Below, in pieces: positions 35,760 through 48,148 of a stretch of 64,000 bases of DNA (positions within the stretch are counted from its first letter, which is position 1; the number at the start of each line of letters is the position of its first letter). The notes below the pieces were generated by a model, which saw only the letters and a program-made list of their open reading frames with translations, was not told the DNA's origin and ran no database searches. The translations under genes were made by a program, and so were the position numbers. This DNA is from Rhopalosiphum padi. Its lineage: Eukaryota > Arthropoda > Insecta > Hemiptera > Aphididae. The stretch covers positions 74,874,152-74,938,151 of the forward strand of contig NC_083597.1 in NCBI RefSeq assembly GCF_020882245.1. Reading direction: 5' to 3'.

Positions 35760-37667
35760 ATGAAAAATTATAATTTTATCATGTGGATTTTTAAACTTCT
35801 TACCTTAATCACTGCTGCACAAAGTGCTAATATACTTGTTTTTGCACCAATGCCGTTTAAAAGTCATTTTAGTGGATTTCAACCATTATTCAAAGAACTT
35901 GTTAGTAGAGGACATAATCTTACAGTAGTAAGCATGTTTCCACTGAAGACACCGTTAGCGAACTACACAGACATTCCAATTCCAATAGATGAAAATATTT
36001 TAAAACGTAAGTGAATAATTATTGCAAATAACAAACAATATAAAACGTGTAATATATATTGCAAAATAATTTTAATATGGGTATAAAAATATTATTTGGT
36101 TTAGGTATCGATCCAATGGAGTTGGCCAGTCGTAGTTTTTTAACAGTAGTACCTGGTATGTGGAACATGTCTACATCTATAGCTCCAAAAATAGTTTCCA
36201 AACCAGAAATGCAAAATTTCATTCTATCCGAGGATTACACATTTGATCTAGTAATGGTTTTCTCATTTTTACAAGAATACACAATCACACTAGGCCATAA
36301 GTACAAAGCACCAGTTATTAATTTAGGCGTTTCGATGTTGTGGCCATCCAATAGTAAATGGATTGGTGAACCATCTACATTTTCATACATACTTGATCAA
36401 CGAACCAGAGTAACAGATCAAATGTCGTTCTATGAACGGTTCAAAAACACTATCATTGGAATATATCAATTATTTTTGGAAGATCTTTATTATTTACCTT
36501 GCCACAAAAATATCATGAATAAATACTTTAAATATAAAGGTTATGAATCTAGGCCTCCCATTGAAGATATGTTGAGAAACGTGTCAGTGTCATTAGTCAA
36601 TTCGCATTACAGTATTGGTGTGACAAGACCCTACCTGCCTGGTACAATTGAAATTGCAGGACTTCATGTGAACGAACCAAAACCATTAACCGGAGTACAG
36701 ACATTTTACTATAATCATACTATAGGTACTATATCTAGTAAAAATTAATTTTTTAGAAATTTTTGGAGTTCGTTGAGTCAGCGGAGAATGGAGTTATATA
36801 TTTTAGTTTTGGTACTATTGTGGATCCATCCAAGTTACCAAATTCAACTATAAACATTTTCATAAACGTTTTAAAGAAAGTGAAACAAAAAGTAATGTGG
36901 AAGTGGAATTCAAAGAATCTGCCACAATTGCCCACTCATATTATGGTTAGCGATTGGTTCCCGCAACCCGATATTTTGGGTAGGTATTTATGACTATAAT
37001 CTAAAATTTTCATTATACACTGGTCACTGATACCGATTAATTTTAACGTATTTATTATAATATTTATTGAATAGGTCACCCAAACGTTCGTCTGTTCATC
37101 ACACACGGTGGTTTACACGGCCTCGAAGAAGCTACCTATAACGCGTTGCCAATTGTTGGCATTCCTTTCTTTGGCGACCAACACATGAACATGAAATTAG
37201 CTGAACGCAATGGCATCGGGAAAATGGTAGATCATGTTGATTTGAATGAAAAATCCATGTTATCTGCCATAAATGAAGTTCTTACAAACCCAAAGTAAAT
37301 ATAATTTAAATAATATGTATAATGACATAGGTAGATATACTTACAAAATAATACATTATACAAATAATGATAATTTATTATGCGTTTTAGGTATAAAGAA
37401 AACTCGAAGATACGAAGTGAAATATTTAAAGATATCCATCCAAGACCAATGGACCGGGCGATATATTGGGTTGAATATGTTCTCCGTCATGGTGGGGCTA
37501 ATTACCTCACAAGTAGTAGTGTTGAATTAAATTTTAATCAATATTTCCTAGTAGACGTTTGTTTTGTAATTATTGGCACGACTGCTATAAGTATATTTTT
37601 AATAGTAATGATGATTAAATATATTTTTAAAACTAAAAATATCAATTCTTCTAAGAAAAAAAGATAA
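35760..37667 (+). CDS. UDP-glycosyltransferase B, 5 exons, 518 aa
   Basis: Second member of the tandem UGT pair, with the same five-exon structure and phases as UGT-A but introns all under 120 nt. Exons: 35760-36006, 36105-36694, 36757-36979, 37075-37294, 37391-37667. A signal peptide covers about residues 1-22. The probable catalytic His is H36 in PMPFKSH. The UDP-sugar-binding signature runs from HPNVRLFITHGGLHGLEE (about 355-372) to PFFGDQ with D388 and Q389. A C-terminal transmembrane helix (FLVDVCFVIIGTTAISIFLI) is followed by a basic cytosolic tail ending KKKR, which fits a KKxx-type ER retrieval signal. All junctions are GT...AG and keep phase, and no break was seen. Substrate cannot be predicted from sequence. 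Confidence 0.95.
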
Positions 37668-38394
37668 AATATGATTAATTTATTAATTATAATTTACAAT
37701 ATTCTACACGATTACTTACATAAGTATATTAATTTGTAATAAGTCTACAATTTTTAGTTCTAATAAATAATAATTGACAATTATAATTACTAACGCGTTT
37801 AATTATACATAATTTATTAATTTGGTAATATAGCTATAATAAGATGTGCAAAAGGTATTGGTGGACATCGGGGGAGAGGCTTAGGGGGAGGGGGCTTAGC
37901 CCCCCAAGTATTTCAATAGACCCCCCAAAAATCGAAGGTAATATTTCATTACTTATTATACTTTGTTAAAAAACTAAATGATATTAAATACAATAACTAT
38001 AAGTTCCTTATATTATATTATTAAATAGACAGTGTTCCCTAATCCCTTGTACTGATAAAGAAAAATATATGCTATACCTGCTAACAAAATAAGTTAATTA
38101 ATAAATCAATAATATTTAAAATACTGGTTATACTTACTAATTATTAATGTAAAATATAATTGATTTGATAAATTTAGTCTTTAAGGCGAGTCCTACTTTT
38201 TAAAGCGGACCGATAAATGTATTGATTTTATTTTTACTATGATGTATTTTATCTATTTTTATTTTCGTGCATAAGACAGATAACGAGTAAACGATAAGTT
38301 ATTGTCGATAAAATTCTTCGATTTTCGAAAAAAAGAATGGTTTTGGATATCTAATAGGATATAATATATAGATTGTACTTCGGAAAGGCCAAAC

Positions 38395-38720
38395 TCAAAA
38401 ATTACCTGTACTTAGTTTCATAATCGGAAAAACACACAAACAATTAAGGAAAACGGAAATTTTTACACAAATCCAATTTTTGACAAAATCGATTTTGGTT
38501 TTTTGATATAACTCGAAAATGAATAATTATAGAGAACATACCTACTTGAAACGTTCAAAACATAAGATATTTTCAATTTTTTTAGCGTTTATTTTAAATA
38601 TCGATTAAAAATTATTTGCCGGGTAGAAATTATTGACAATTTTAAAAATAGTTTCTCATACATTGCTAATTTTTCAACTAAAAAATATCGAAAATCTATG
38701 GTGTGCTTCGTTCTAAACCA
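38395..38720 (-). repeat. Dispersed AT-rich repeat, inverted relative to the copies at 56-57.5 kb
   Basis: The text TTTTTGACAAAATCGATTTT followed by TGATATAACTCGAAAATGAAT and a GAAACGTT-like step matches the reverse complement of about 56540-56640. It has no coding potential. Confidence 0.45.
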
Positions 38721-39439
38721 CACAGTTATCATTCATAACCACAGGTTGTAGACCGTACAATACCGCACAATTTTTTTTTTATTGTTAAAAAGGTAAATTT
38801 GGAAGGTTAATAATTCAAAACTACACACAATTAATTAACAGTTAAAAATTAAATATTTATGGTTATTAAACAAATTGTAGTAAAAATAATTCAATTTGTG
38901 AGATCTTTTAATTTTAATATTGATTAAAAACAATTCAATATATAATAAGATGAAATAAAGATGTATAGTAGATAAAACTAAGATTAGAATAAATGTGATT
39001 CCCCTAATAAATAATCCTGGAAATTTAGTCCTCGAAAAAAAGTAACATCACTGGAAAACGTCGAGTGGTTAAACTTAGAGTTTATTGCTTATGTATTCGA
39101 TGTATAGTTGTACTCGGTACTCACGTAGGTTTCTTAAAAATATTTAAATAACTTCTCGGCGTCGGCACCGAGAGTATTCTCTTTAATTTTATATTTTTAA
39201 TTATTAATTTATAAATCACTATTATAATAATTAAATTAATCATTATCCCCACTTGCCCCATATTTTTTTTTTAATTTTACAAAATCTGATTTTGAATTAT
39301 TTTTCATGATACTAATAAATAATTTACATCCTAATGTTTTAAAATATTCTTATGAATTTAATTAAATATTATGCTGTTATACGACTAAAATCAAAACAAC
39401 AATATAATTTTAGATAAATGTGTACGTTATTGATACAAT

Positions 39440-39599
39440 CAGAGCCGTGCCGTGGGGGGCTTAGAAGGCATGCGCCCCGGGCGCATGGTTTAAAGGGGGG
39501 CCAAAAAATTGAAATGCATAATGATAAATAAAATAGGGGGCGAATATTTTTAATTTTGCCCTGGGTGCCAAATTTTAAATTCTTAACGACATGGCTCTG
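39440..39599. mobile_element. Short hAT-type MITE (160 bp)
   Basis: The left end is CAGAGCCGTGCCGTGG and the right end in reverse complement is CAGAGCCATGTCGTTA. The exact 8-bp duplication GATACAAT flanks it (39432-39439 and 39600-39607). The inside carries GCGCCCCGGGCGC and GGGGGGCC segments. Confidence 0.88.
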
Positions 39600-40530
39600 G
39601 ATACAATGCTCATAATCTGAGCTTGATAAATTTAGTTGAGGGGCCCTAGTCCCAGATTACTGAAAATAATTATTAATAACGTCCTATTTACTATTTAGTT
39701 AGAAATAATCTTGTTTACTTATTGTGAAAACAAAAAAATAAAAATCAGCCAGGCGCCAGGGTTCAAAATGTGGCAACTAATTATATTTCAATACAAATAT
39801 TGAAATACCTATGAATAAATAAACTAAAATGTATTAATGTATTGCAATATTACTACAACTACAAAAATAAACTGTAAAATAAAAAAACTGATGTAGAAGA
39901 AATAACTGTTTTGTTAAATAATATTTTAAATTGTAAGTAAAAAAAAAATTACGGTTATTATGATCTTTAATGATATATAACAATGATATTTGTGAATAAT
40001 GATACAAAACTGATATACACAATTAGGGTATACATTTGGGGTGGGAGACGACAATTAAAAACTTGGGGAGATTAGCCTCTAAAGCCCTCCTCTAGCTCAG
40101 GGTCTGATTTACCAATTCGTGCCTCGTGGGCTCTGTACAACTTACAATTTTGGGCCCCAAATTGCCCATCTTTATTTTCTTCAAAGCTAAAATAAAAATG
40201 TACGCATAATATATTTTTAAACTAATGCTGTAAGTATCTAATTAGTATATGAGTAGTTGGATCATAGAAGAGTATGACTTCATATTGTTATTAAAAATGT
40301 ATTACCTGGCGATTGTGCGCTAGTAGATAAATTAGTTCTAAATGTAAATTTATCCAAACTACCGTGTAATTTTTTTGTTTCTTGATCTCGTTTATATTTT
40401 AATTTTCTCTTCATTAAACCACTTAAATATTATTTTGATATTTTAAATTATTAAAAATAATTCACAAATGACTAATAAATATACAATAAATATGATTGAC
40501 GTAAATCGCAGGACTGAATGCATCACGCCA

Positions 40531-40590
40531 CTACGGCCTACGCAACTATGGCCTACGCAACTACGGCCTACGCAATTACGGCCTACGCAA
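40531..40590. repeat. Tandem repeat, 15-bp unit, four copies
   Basis: Four head-to-tail copies of CTACGGCCTACGCAA, each with at most one change (CTATGG in copy 2, TTACGG in copy 4). In one + strand frame the array encodes LRPTQ-type repeats within a 76-codon open frame, but there is no sign that it is a gene. Confidence 0.9.
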
Positions 40591-41249
40591 CTATATACGA
40601 AAGACAACGTAATACGTATTACGATTATTAGTTATATATTATTATATAATATTACGACGATAATAACGACAATGAAATTTTGTTATCGTCAATGCTAACT
40701 AAAACCGTCGTTTTCGAAAAATCCCCATTATACTTTTTACATACTGTATAACCTCTTACGAGTGGGTCCAGTGCAAATGTCTCATTTGTCCTTGCATAAA
40801 TATGGTCCTACCCTAGCTCCACCTATATTATACTTATCTATGTCCTATGACCTATATGACAGTGATACATAACAGTACGTGGTATCAAATGGTTTGATTT
40901 TGGGAAAACTGTGCGGAATCAATGTATATAAAAGTGTGCGGTTACAACAACCATCGGGGTCAATACTGATCTGAAATATAATTATATATAATTGTATGAT
41001 ATTATTATGCATTAATTATATATCAATTTATGTTAACTGCCCCCCGCCATTTTTGAGTCTGTAGTGGCGGTGGCCGGTGGGTCCTTGATGGTATATTTTT
41101 TTTTGCCTCTAAAAAATTTTCTGTTCACCACGACACTGGATACATAATATTATATTAAACGCGGGTCAGTAAGAGAAAATAAATAATTTTTGGACGAAGT
41201 CTAGGCGGATTAAATATCAATTATCAATGCACATTAACGTGTAACGTCC

Positions 41250-41828
41250 ACTCGCGTGTGTTGTCTTTGTTACCGTCTTACGAATGTAGAACAGCAAATT
41301 TTCGTTCAGCGGAATCATTTTTATGCTACCTATTATATATTTTAATATTAGTCAATTTACCTATTATCATTTATCAAACTTAAAGATAATAATATTATAT
41401 AGGACATCTCGTAGGCTTTTATTGATATTTTAATTTTTAAGTGGGTTGTAGTTATGTAAAATACCTATTAAAACTTTAAAATGCTCGTACTAGTCGTACT
41501 TAACTCACTTAAAAATTAAAATATCAATAAAATCCTATGAGAAACCCAGTTCCGTCGTTACCCGAATAATCAAATAAGCTTTTGATGTTTTTTTTCAACT
41601 TGTGTAGGCCTACTAAAAGGGCCCCTTAAGCTCCGGGTGCCCTTGAGGCACCTGCAAAGCCTAAGACGACCCTGGAGATACCCAAGATAATATTATTACT
41701 TTTAAGTTTGATAATAGGTAAATTGACTCTAATAGTCTAATACTAAAGCTAACATCAAATTGCTTCCGCTGAACGCACATTTAATAAGTTTCACGTCGTA
41801 AAACGAAGACAACACATGTGACGCAACA
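41250..41828. repeat. Fold-back (large imperfect inverted repeat) element with nested inner hairpin
   Basis: Outer arms at about 41250-41397 and 41688-41828 pair through GTGTTGTCTT/AAGACAACAC, TTCGTTCAGCGGAA/TTCCGCTGAACG and CAATTTACCTATTATC/GATAATAGGTAAATTG. A separate inner pair, 41411-41444 and 41503-41540, is almost perfect (TTATTGATATTTTAATTTTT and its complement). The loop holds a GC-rich piece ending near 41674 that resembles a hAT terminus. Confidence 0.6.
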
Positions 41829-42216
41829 TATGACGTACTACCATAGACTTATAATACATTATAAGTATATGCGTACTATATTGTGCGTTCTACACTACTG
41901 CGTAGTACTATTATCACACAACATTTTAACCCACTCTGCTGTATTATCATTGTGATAGAATCAATTGTAGATACTATTTTATAGATATCAAACCAAAATA
42001 AATAACAATTTACAATTTACAATGGAAATAAATGAAATAATAAATATTGAAATTGCATATTGAGATGTTTTATTCTAATTTTTTTTAATAATTTTACTTG
42101 CTTTTAAAATGTTACTGTGTTCTATTAATACTGTTTCAATATAAATAATATGTGCCTTTATTATGTTTAATTATGCAAGTATAGATGTCTGACGATTTCT
42201 TCATTAAGATTTCAAC

Positions 42217-45200
42217 ATGTCGGTTCAGCTTAAAGTATTTGCTAAAGCTATTGATCAATCAAAAATTAAAGCTTATTTATTTGGTTCTAATGATACAAAA
42301 GGTAATTATATGATAAACATATAAAAATAATTATTTACATAACAAAGTTAAAAATTAAATTACATTTTTTTAGTAGATGTTTTCAATGACACCGTAAATT
42401 GTGTATCTCCTGGAGGTGAAATCGTAGTATTTGGATATGACAATAAAATAATTACCTTTACACGTAAGTATATTAATTTTGTATATATTTGTTAGTAGGT
42501 ATATAAAAATTAAAATTAAATATTTTCTATTATTTTTAATTTTATAGCTAAGTGGTTTTCCAGTTCTACCAATGATAATATTATTAGCCAGACTTTTCAA
42601 ACATTTCGTAGTAATGACATTACCCAACCAAATAAGTATGTTACATTTATGTTTGTAAAATCTTTAATATATTTTTATATAATTATTAAATCATTTAAAA
42701 AAAAATGAATAATTATTATTATTTTGTATTCATTAATATAATAATATATTTTATAATATTTCAGTGAACAAATTACATCCATTGTATGTTTACCAATTGC
42801 AGCAATTGATACAAAACTGTCAACTCATTGTAGTCCTGATTGGTTTTGCATTGCCATTGGATTTTCTAGCGGTTTTGTCAAATTTTACACTGAAGTTATT
42901 CTCAATTAATTTATATTTTTAATTCATTTTTATCAAATAATAAATAATCTATTTTATTTATAAGGATGGAGACCTATTACTATCACAATTATTCCATAAT
43001 AGTGCTGTTTTGAAATTAAGGTGTCAAAGTCATCAGCCTGCTAAAATTAATCCTCCAACTGTAGAGCAACCTGAAGAAATTGCAATATTATATAGTGAAG
43101 TTATGTGTACAGTTGATGGCACAATTTTCATTAATAGTTTAAGGTCTTGTAAAAATCAATTAGTTAAAAGTAAGTATAAAAATAAGTGTTATGATCTTTT
43201 TATTATTATTATTTAAATTAAATTCAAATGAAAATATTGGCTTTTTTTTATAACCACCACAAATAAGTAAAATATATGTATACGACTTACTTAGTTAAAA
43301 TAATTAAAACAATTAAAGAAAATGTATATTATTAAAATCAAATATTTTTTTATATATTAATGGGTATTATTAATATTTTAGTTCAAGCAAAACGCACGGG
43401 TGATATAAGTATCTCTCCATTAACATATAAAAAGTGGGCTTTTGATGTTCAGAAAAAGATAAATGATGCTGCTATTGGGCCAAGATATGATATTACTAGT
43501 TTTCAACATATAGTTGCAGCCAATATCTGCAAAGGTATTAGCGGTGATAAACAAAATTGTATACCACAAATGACTCAAATTATAGCTGCTGGTCATGAAC
43601 CATACTTAGCGATTCATTATACAATTGGGGGACATGCTCAACCCACTTTTGGAAATATAACCAAAGCAGTCACAAATAAATTGAAATCTTCTTTTATACA
43701 AACATTACCGTAAGAATTTCATAATCTCATAACAAATTGATTAATTGATTAACTGTATGTTTGTAATTTTAGTTGTTGGTTGTCTTATAATTTATCATTA
43801 AATGAAACTTCTGATACACAAGAACAACCTGAACAACTTGGATGTCGGTAATAACTAAACTAAAATAAAAAATAAATTATTCTATATAATATTAAAAATT
43901 AACATTTTAAAATATCAAATTAATTATTAGCTTTAGTCTCAATGAAATAGAATGTGAAGCTTTGAAAATTGAATTAAGTCCTCAATTATCCATTGGAGTT
44001 ATCTCTGATAATTTAGAAAAAGTAACACTTTTTGAGGTCAATGCTGGAGGAATAATACGGTAATTTAGGTTTGTAGTTAATTTGTATGTTAACAATAATT
44101 GTTTTGAATATTTAGAACATGGGATGGATATAAAAACGTTCAATTTGGCTGGCTTGTTGTCAATGAAAATAAAAGTTCTAGTTCTAAACAAGCATTATTT
44201 TTAGTAATGTTCATACCCGATAGAGAAGTACTAGAAGTATGGTCAATGCACAACTATGAAAAAATATCGGTGTCCAAAGTTTCTAAAACTGGAAGGTATG
44301 CTCTACTACAAACTTTTTAGGTCATTGATTCAATGTTTTATTAATTTTATTACTGTTTTAGACTATTTTACACAAATTTTGGTTTGTTTGGAGCTCTAAG
44401 TACATCAAGAATGAACATATACAATGCTAATTATCGCTGTTATTTTATAGATGAAACAGAAAATATTACAGAAATAAATGTTCCTTATCATTGTATAGAA
44501 AGGTATATTATTTATTAAAATATTTGACATACACATCATATAATATTAATATTTTTAAATTTTTATTAAATATTTTTAGTTGCACTAATAGTCAACTTTC
44601 TCAAGATATGTATACATTTAAAACATTCAAATCACTATGTAAAAGTGAAAATGTTGATAATGAAATACTCTGCGAAGAAGTTGTGAAATTAGTCAATAAT
44701 TTAATGACTGATAAAGTAAGGCAACAGGCGTTTGATTATATAACAACCAGTAAAAGTATTACACAAGACACCTTGGTTACATTTTTAAAAAGCTTTCAAG
44801 CAAATTTAAAAGAAAAAAGTAAAATTTTGTCAGACAATTTAAATACTCAAAAATATATAGTAATTTTAATTTAATTTTAGAACAAAGTGAATCTCAAAAT
44901 TATAATGAAAATTTATTGAAAAATACGAATAATCATTTGAAACTTATAATGTTTTTAACATTTTTGTCCAATTTTCAAGAAAAGCATCGTTTCCAAGCAT
45001 CATCTTTATCAGCTGAAGATAAAATACAAGTATACAAGAATAATACTGTATTGAGTTTAATTACATGTATTCATACTCACTTTTTTAAAGGAATTGTCTA
45101 AAACGCTTCGTTTAACCGATCAGGATATGGATAGAATTATTTCTTTACTTCCTATAGAACCAAAAAAAAAAACTGTAGTGATGTTCTATGATGACATTAA

Positions 45201-48148
45201 ATCCTTGAATTTAATTGAATTACTATCTTATTTTAATACAACTGGTGAAATTGTGTCTGTAAACATTGATAAAAATGTCGACGAATTATGTAAGATATAC
45301 CTATTGTTTATATGTATTTTTACAATTGTACGTTAAAAAAAAAAATATATATTTTTTATAGGTAAACATATTTTTGAACCTATTATGCGTTTTGATAATG
45401 ACATTGGAGAATGGAATTCCGCATGGATAGCTAGTGGTATTCAATTACCAGATATGGTATATTTAGCTGTTAAATATTGGCTATCAAAACCTCTCACCTT
45501 AACAATTGTAACAGAAATGTTAAATTTTCACAGAACAATTGATACTATTTGTAATTCAAATGGTATGAGTTTACATTATAAATCACTGAAATTTAATAAT
45601 TACAAAATATTTATTTTTATTTTTTAGAAATTAAATTTGATTGGAAAATAACCCAAGATCAGTTTTCAAATAGTTCAAATACATTTGCTTGTTTAACCGG
45701 AGCTATAATATGTAAAACTATTGCATCTAGTAGAAAAACAGGTTGGTTATTGTATTGATGTGCAGTAGTATAATTATTTGAGTAAGAGTCAAAGGGGTTG
45801 CTTTTAATATTTTTGTTATTTAAAAATTTATATTTGTAGTCAATGTTAATAATGAATGGGAATGTATTTCTGATGACGACTATCAATGGAATTTATTAAT
45901 AGAAAGACTTGAACAATTGTGCCATCTCAATGCAACATTAAAATATTGTTCAAAAGAACCAGTTGGACCTTTTCACTGTTTAAAATATGAGTACTCATCT
46001 ATTACACTAACAGATTTACTACAACTTGGACGTGGTAATACTATTAATTACTAATATCGCGTTTATTAGTAGTAATATATTATTATTAGTATTATTATAA
46101 TAGTTAAAATTTCTTAATTACGTCATTATCTCATATCATAATTATTTTTTTAGGTGGAGTGTCTACACTTGTTAGTAAATGGTTAGCTGGCATAGGCCTA
46201 GATCCTACTTTAGTGATTGATGAGTATTTAATAGACTTTGATAAAAAAAAAACTAAACAAATAAATCAAAATAAAGGGATTATGGGTATTCAAGAAGGAC
46301 TTGTTATAGATACAGATACAGCAATTGAAGTTAAAGCATTAAATATGGCAGAAAAAGAAATATTAGACACATTAAAACGTCTCAAAATCTGTTTTCCATA
46401 CAGTTTGAATGGGAATATATTATTAAGTAATATTTTTTGGGAATATTCATCTGCTTGGAAAAATTGTGTTGCTGATCTTAGACCACTTAAAACAGCTTTA
46501 GACGTTGCTGATACAATACCATGTTTCCATACAAGAGAAAGCAAGTATATTAATCTATGATTTAAGATTGTGGTTAGTATTATAACTAGTGTGTTTTAAT
46601 TACATTTTTAGACATGTGTAATTTAGTATGGTCTACGCACATAGCACCTGTTTTTTTATCAGCTGTAAGGCTTATTGATCGCGTCGGAAAAATTCCTAAA
46701 GATAAGTTATGTATTCAAGATGTTGGGATGCCTGATCAATATATTGTCAAATTTTTTGATTTATGCGAACGTTTTTTTGACATCATTATTAAGGTTGACA
46801 ATAATAATATAAATTATTAATATTATATTTTCTTTGATGATAATCAAGTTATAATATTTCAGGCATCTTTATCAGCTGAAGAAGTTGAACTTGCTGAAAT
46901 AAAACATGATTTTTTTTGGGAAAATTGGAAAAACAATAACCAACATAAACTTACTCTTGTTCAAATAGCTTTAAATAAACCGAATCCTGATCAAGAAACT
47001 CTTTTTTTGACTCATCAATTTGTTAGGACATTTCATATAATGGCTAAATTTTCATTACACATTAATAAACCACTAAACAGTTTATTTGACTGTAATGTAA
47101 GTTAGCATTAAACAATTATTTATTTTTTTGTATAATAAAGCTATCTTTTATAGGTACACGAGATTGATATTTCTAATTTGAACCAAAACACCTTCAATCA
47201 AGAAACACCAAGAACTAAAGTTAAAAAATCAAAAACTAATTTTCTAATTAATTCTATTAATTCAGCAGTTTGCCTTATACAAAAAGATTGTGAGGTATAT
47301 ATGTGTTGATATTTACACGATTAACTGTACAAATAATTGAAAGTTATAGTAGTCAATTATAAACAAAATGTTAAGTAATCAATATAAATAAAGTTGACAT
47401 TTAGTTATTCTTATTAATATAATAATAAATAGATTGTGTACATCTAATAATATATGAATAATTATTCAAGTTTATATAATACCACATTAAAATAATTAAC
47501 CAAGCTTAGCTTAATTTTTTCTTTTTGATTCAATTTTAACTATAAACAATGAAACTGTTTTAGGATGGTCAATATGAATTTGAAAGTAAGGAGTGCATGT
47601 TTTGGACAAGTAAAATATTTCAATTAGCTTTTGATTGGCAACTAAATTTAGATGATCTTAGAATATGCCAAGTTGTTTCATTGTATAGTAAAGGACACGA
47701 TCGTTTAGCTGAAGAAGTAAAAGATTGATTTTATTTTTTATTTGATTTAATGACATATTCATAGTATATAATTTATTTTACAGATTATACCAGTCGTTCA
47801 AAATAAAGAAAATCTTATAAAAAATTTAATGAATGTAATCAAACATAGATTGAAATTTGAAGTATGCATTAGTGATTTAGACTTTCATGACAAAATTGTA
47901 CACTTTAGCCCAGAAATTGTTTCTTGGCTTAAAAGTCCAGTGAGTTTTACAATACAAAATACTAAACATTTAAATTTAAATTACATGCTAATTATTAATT
48001 TCAGGTGACAATAGACGTTGAAAAGTCATTATTAAAAGAAACTTTAGAATTAGTACAAACTGTAATAACTTTATTACCAGATAATGATAGTCAACATGAA
48101 TTTGTTAGCAATCTAATGGATAGTTTGATATCCTTAATTAATAGTTGA
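42217..48148 (+). CDS. RAB3GAP2: Rab3 GTPase-activating protein non-catalytic subunit, complete, 23 exons
   Basis: Partner of the catalytic Rab3GAP1; the complex acts on Rab3 and is also the exchange factor for Rab18 at the ER. Exons: 42217-42301, 42374-42463, 42548-42635, 42765-42894, 42965-43169, 43382-43709, 43773-43847, 43931-44059, 44116-44295, 44362-44502, 44580-44818, 44881-45029, 45091-45289, 45362-45562, 45628-45741, 45840-46034, 46154-46540, 46612-46793, 46863-47096, 47154-47294, 47564-47716, 47784-47939, 48005-48148; 1314 aa (human about 1390). Family marks are the N-terminal beta-propeller-like part with DWFCIAIGFSSGFVKFYTE, the block RTWDGYKNVQFGW followed by FIPDREVLEVWSM, and the C-terminal alpha-helical part with DRVGKIPKDKLCIQDVGMPD. 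The intron at 46541-46611 begins GCAAGT (GC-AG type). The exon 11/12 and 12/13 junctions are the least certain because both introns are only about 61 nt. Confidence 0.92.

Larger units (their letters stand above)
37668..42216. other. Repeat-rich intergenic DNA between UGT-B and Rab3GAP2
   Basis: No host gene was recognised. The region holds a MITE-like piece with GGGGG/CCCCCC text at about 37850-37940, a diverged dispersed repeat (38395-38720), a clear MITE (39440-39599), a 15-bp tandem array (40531-40590), hAT-like ends near 40098 and 41674 that share no target duplication, and a fold-back structure (41250-41828). Confidence 0.6.

Noticed and set aside
40098..41674. Possible 1.6-kb hAT bounded by CAGGGTCTGATTTACC and a right end reading CAGGGTCGTCTTAGG in reverse complement
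   Set aside because: The flanks (CTCTAGCT and GAGATACC) share no duplication, and the span would cut through one arm of the fold-back structure, so the two ends probably belong to different elements.
42370..42627. 85-codon - strand frame at the start of Rab3GAP2
   Set aside because: Antisense shadow of two Rab3GAP2 exons and the intron between them.
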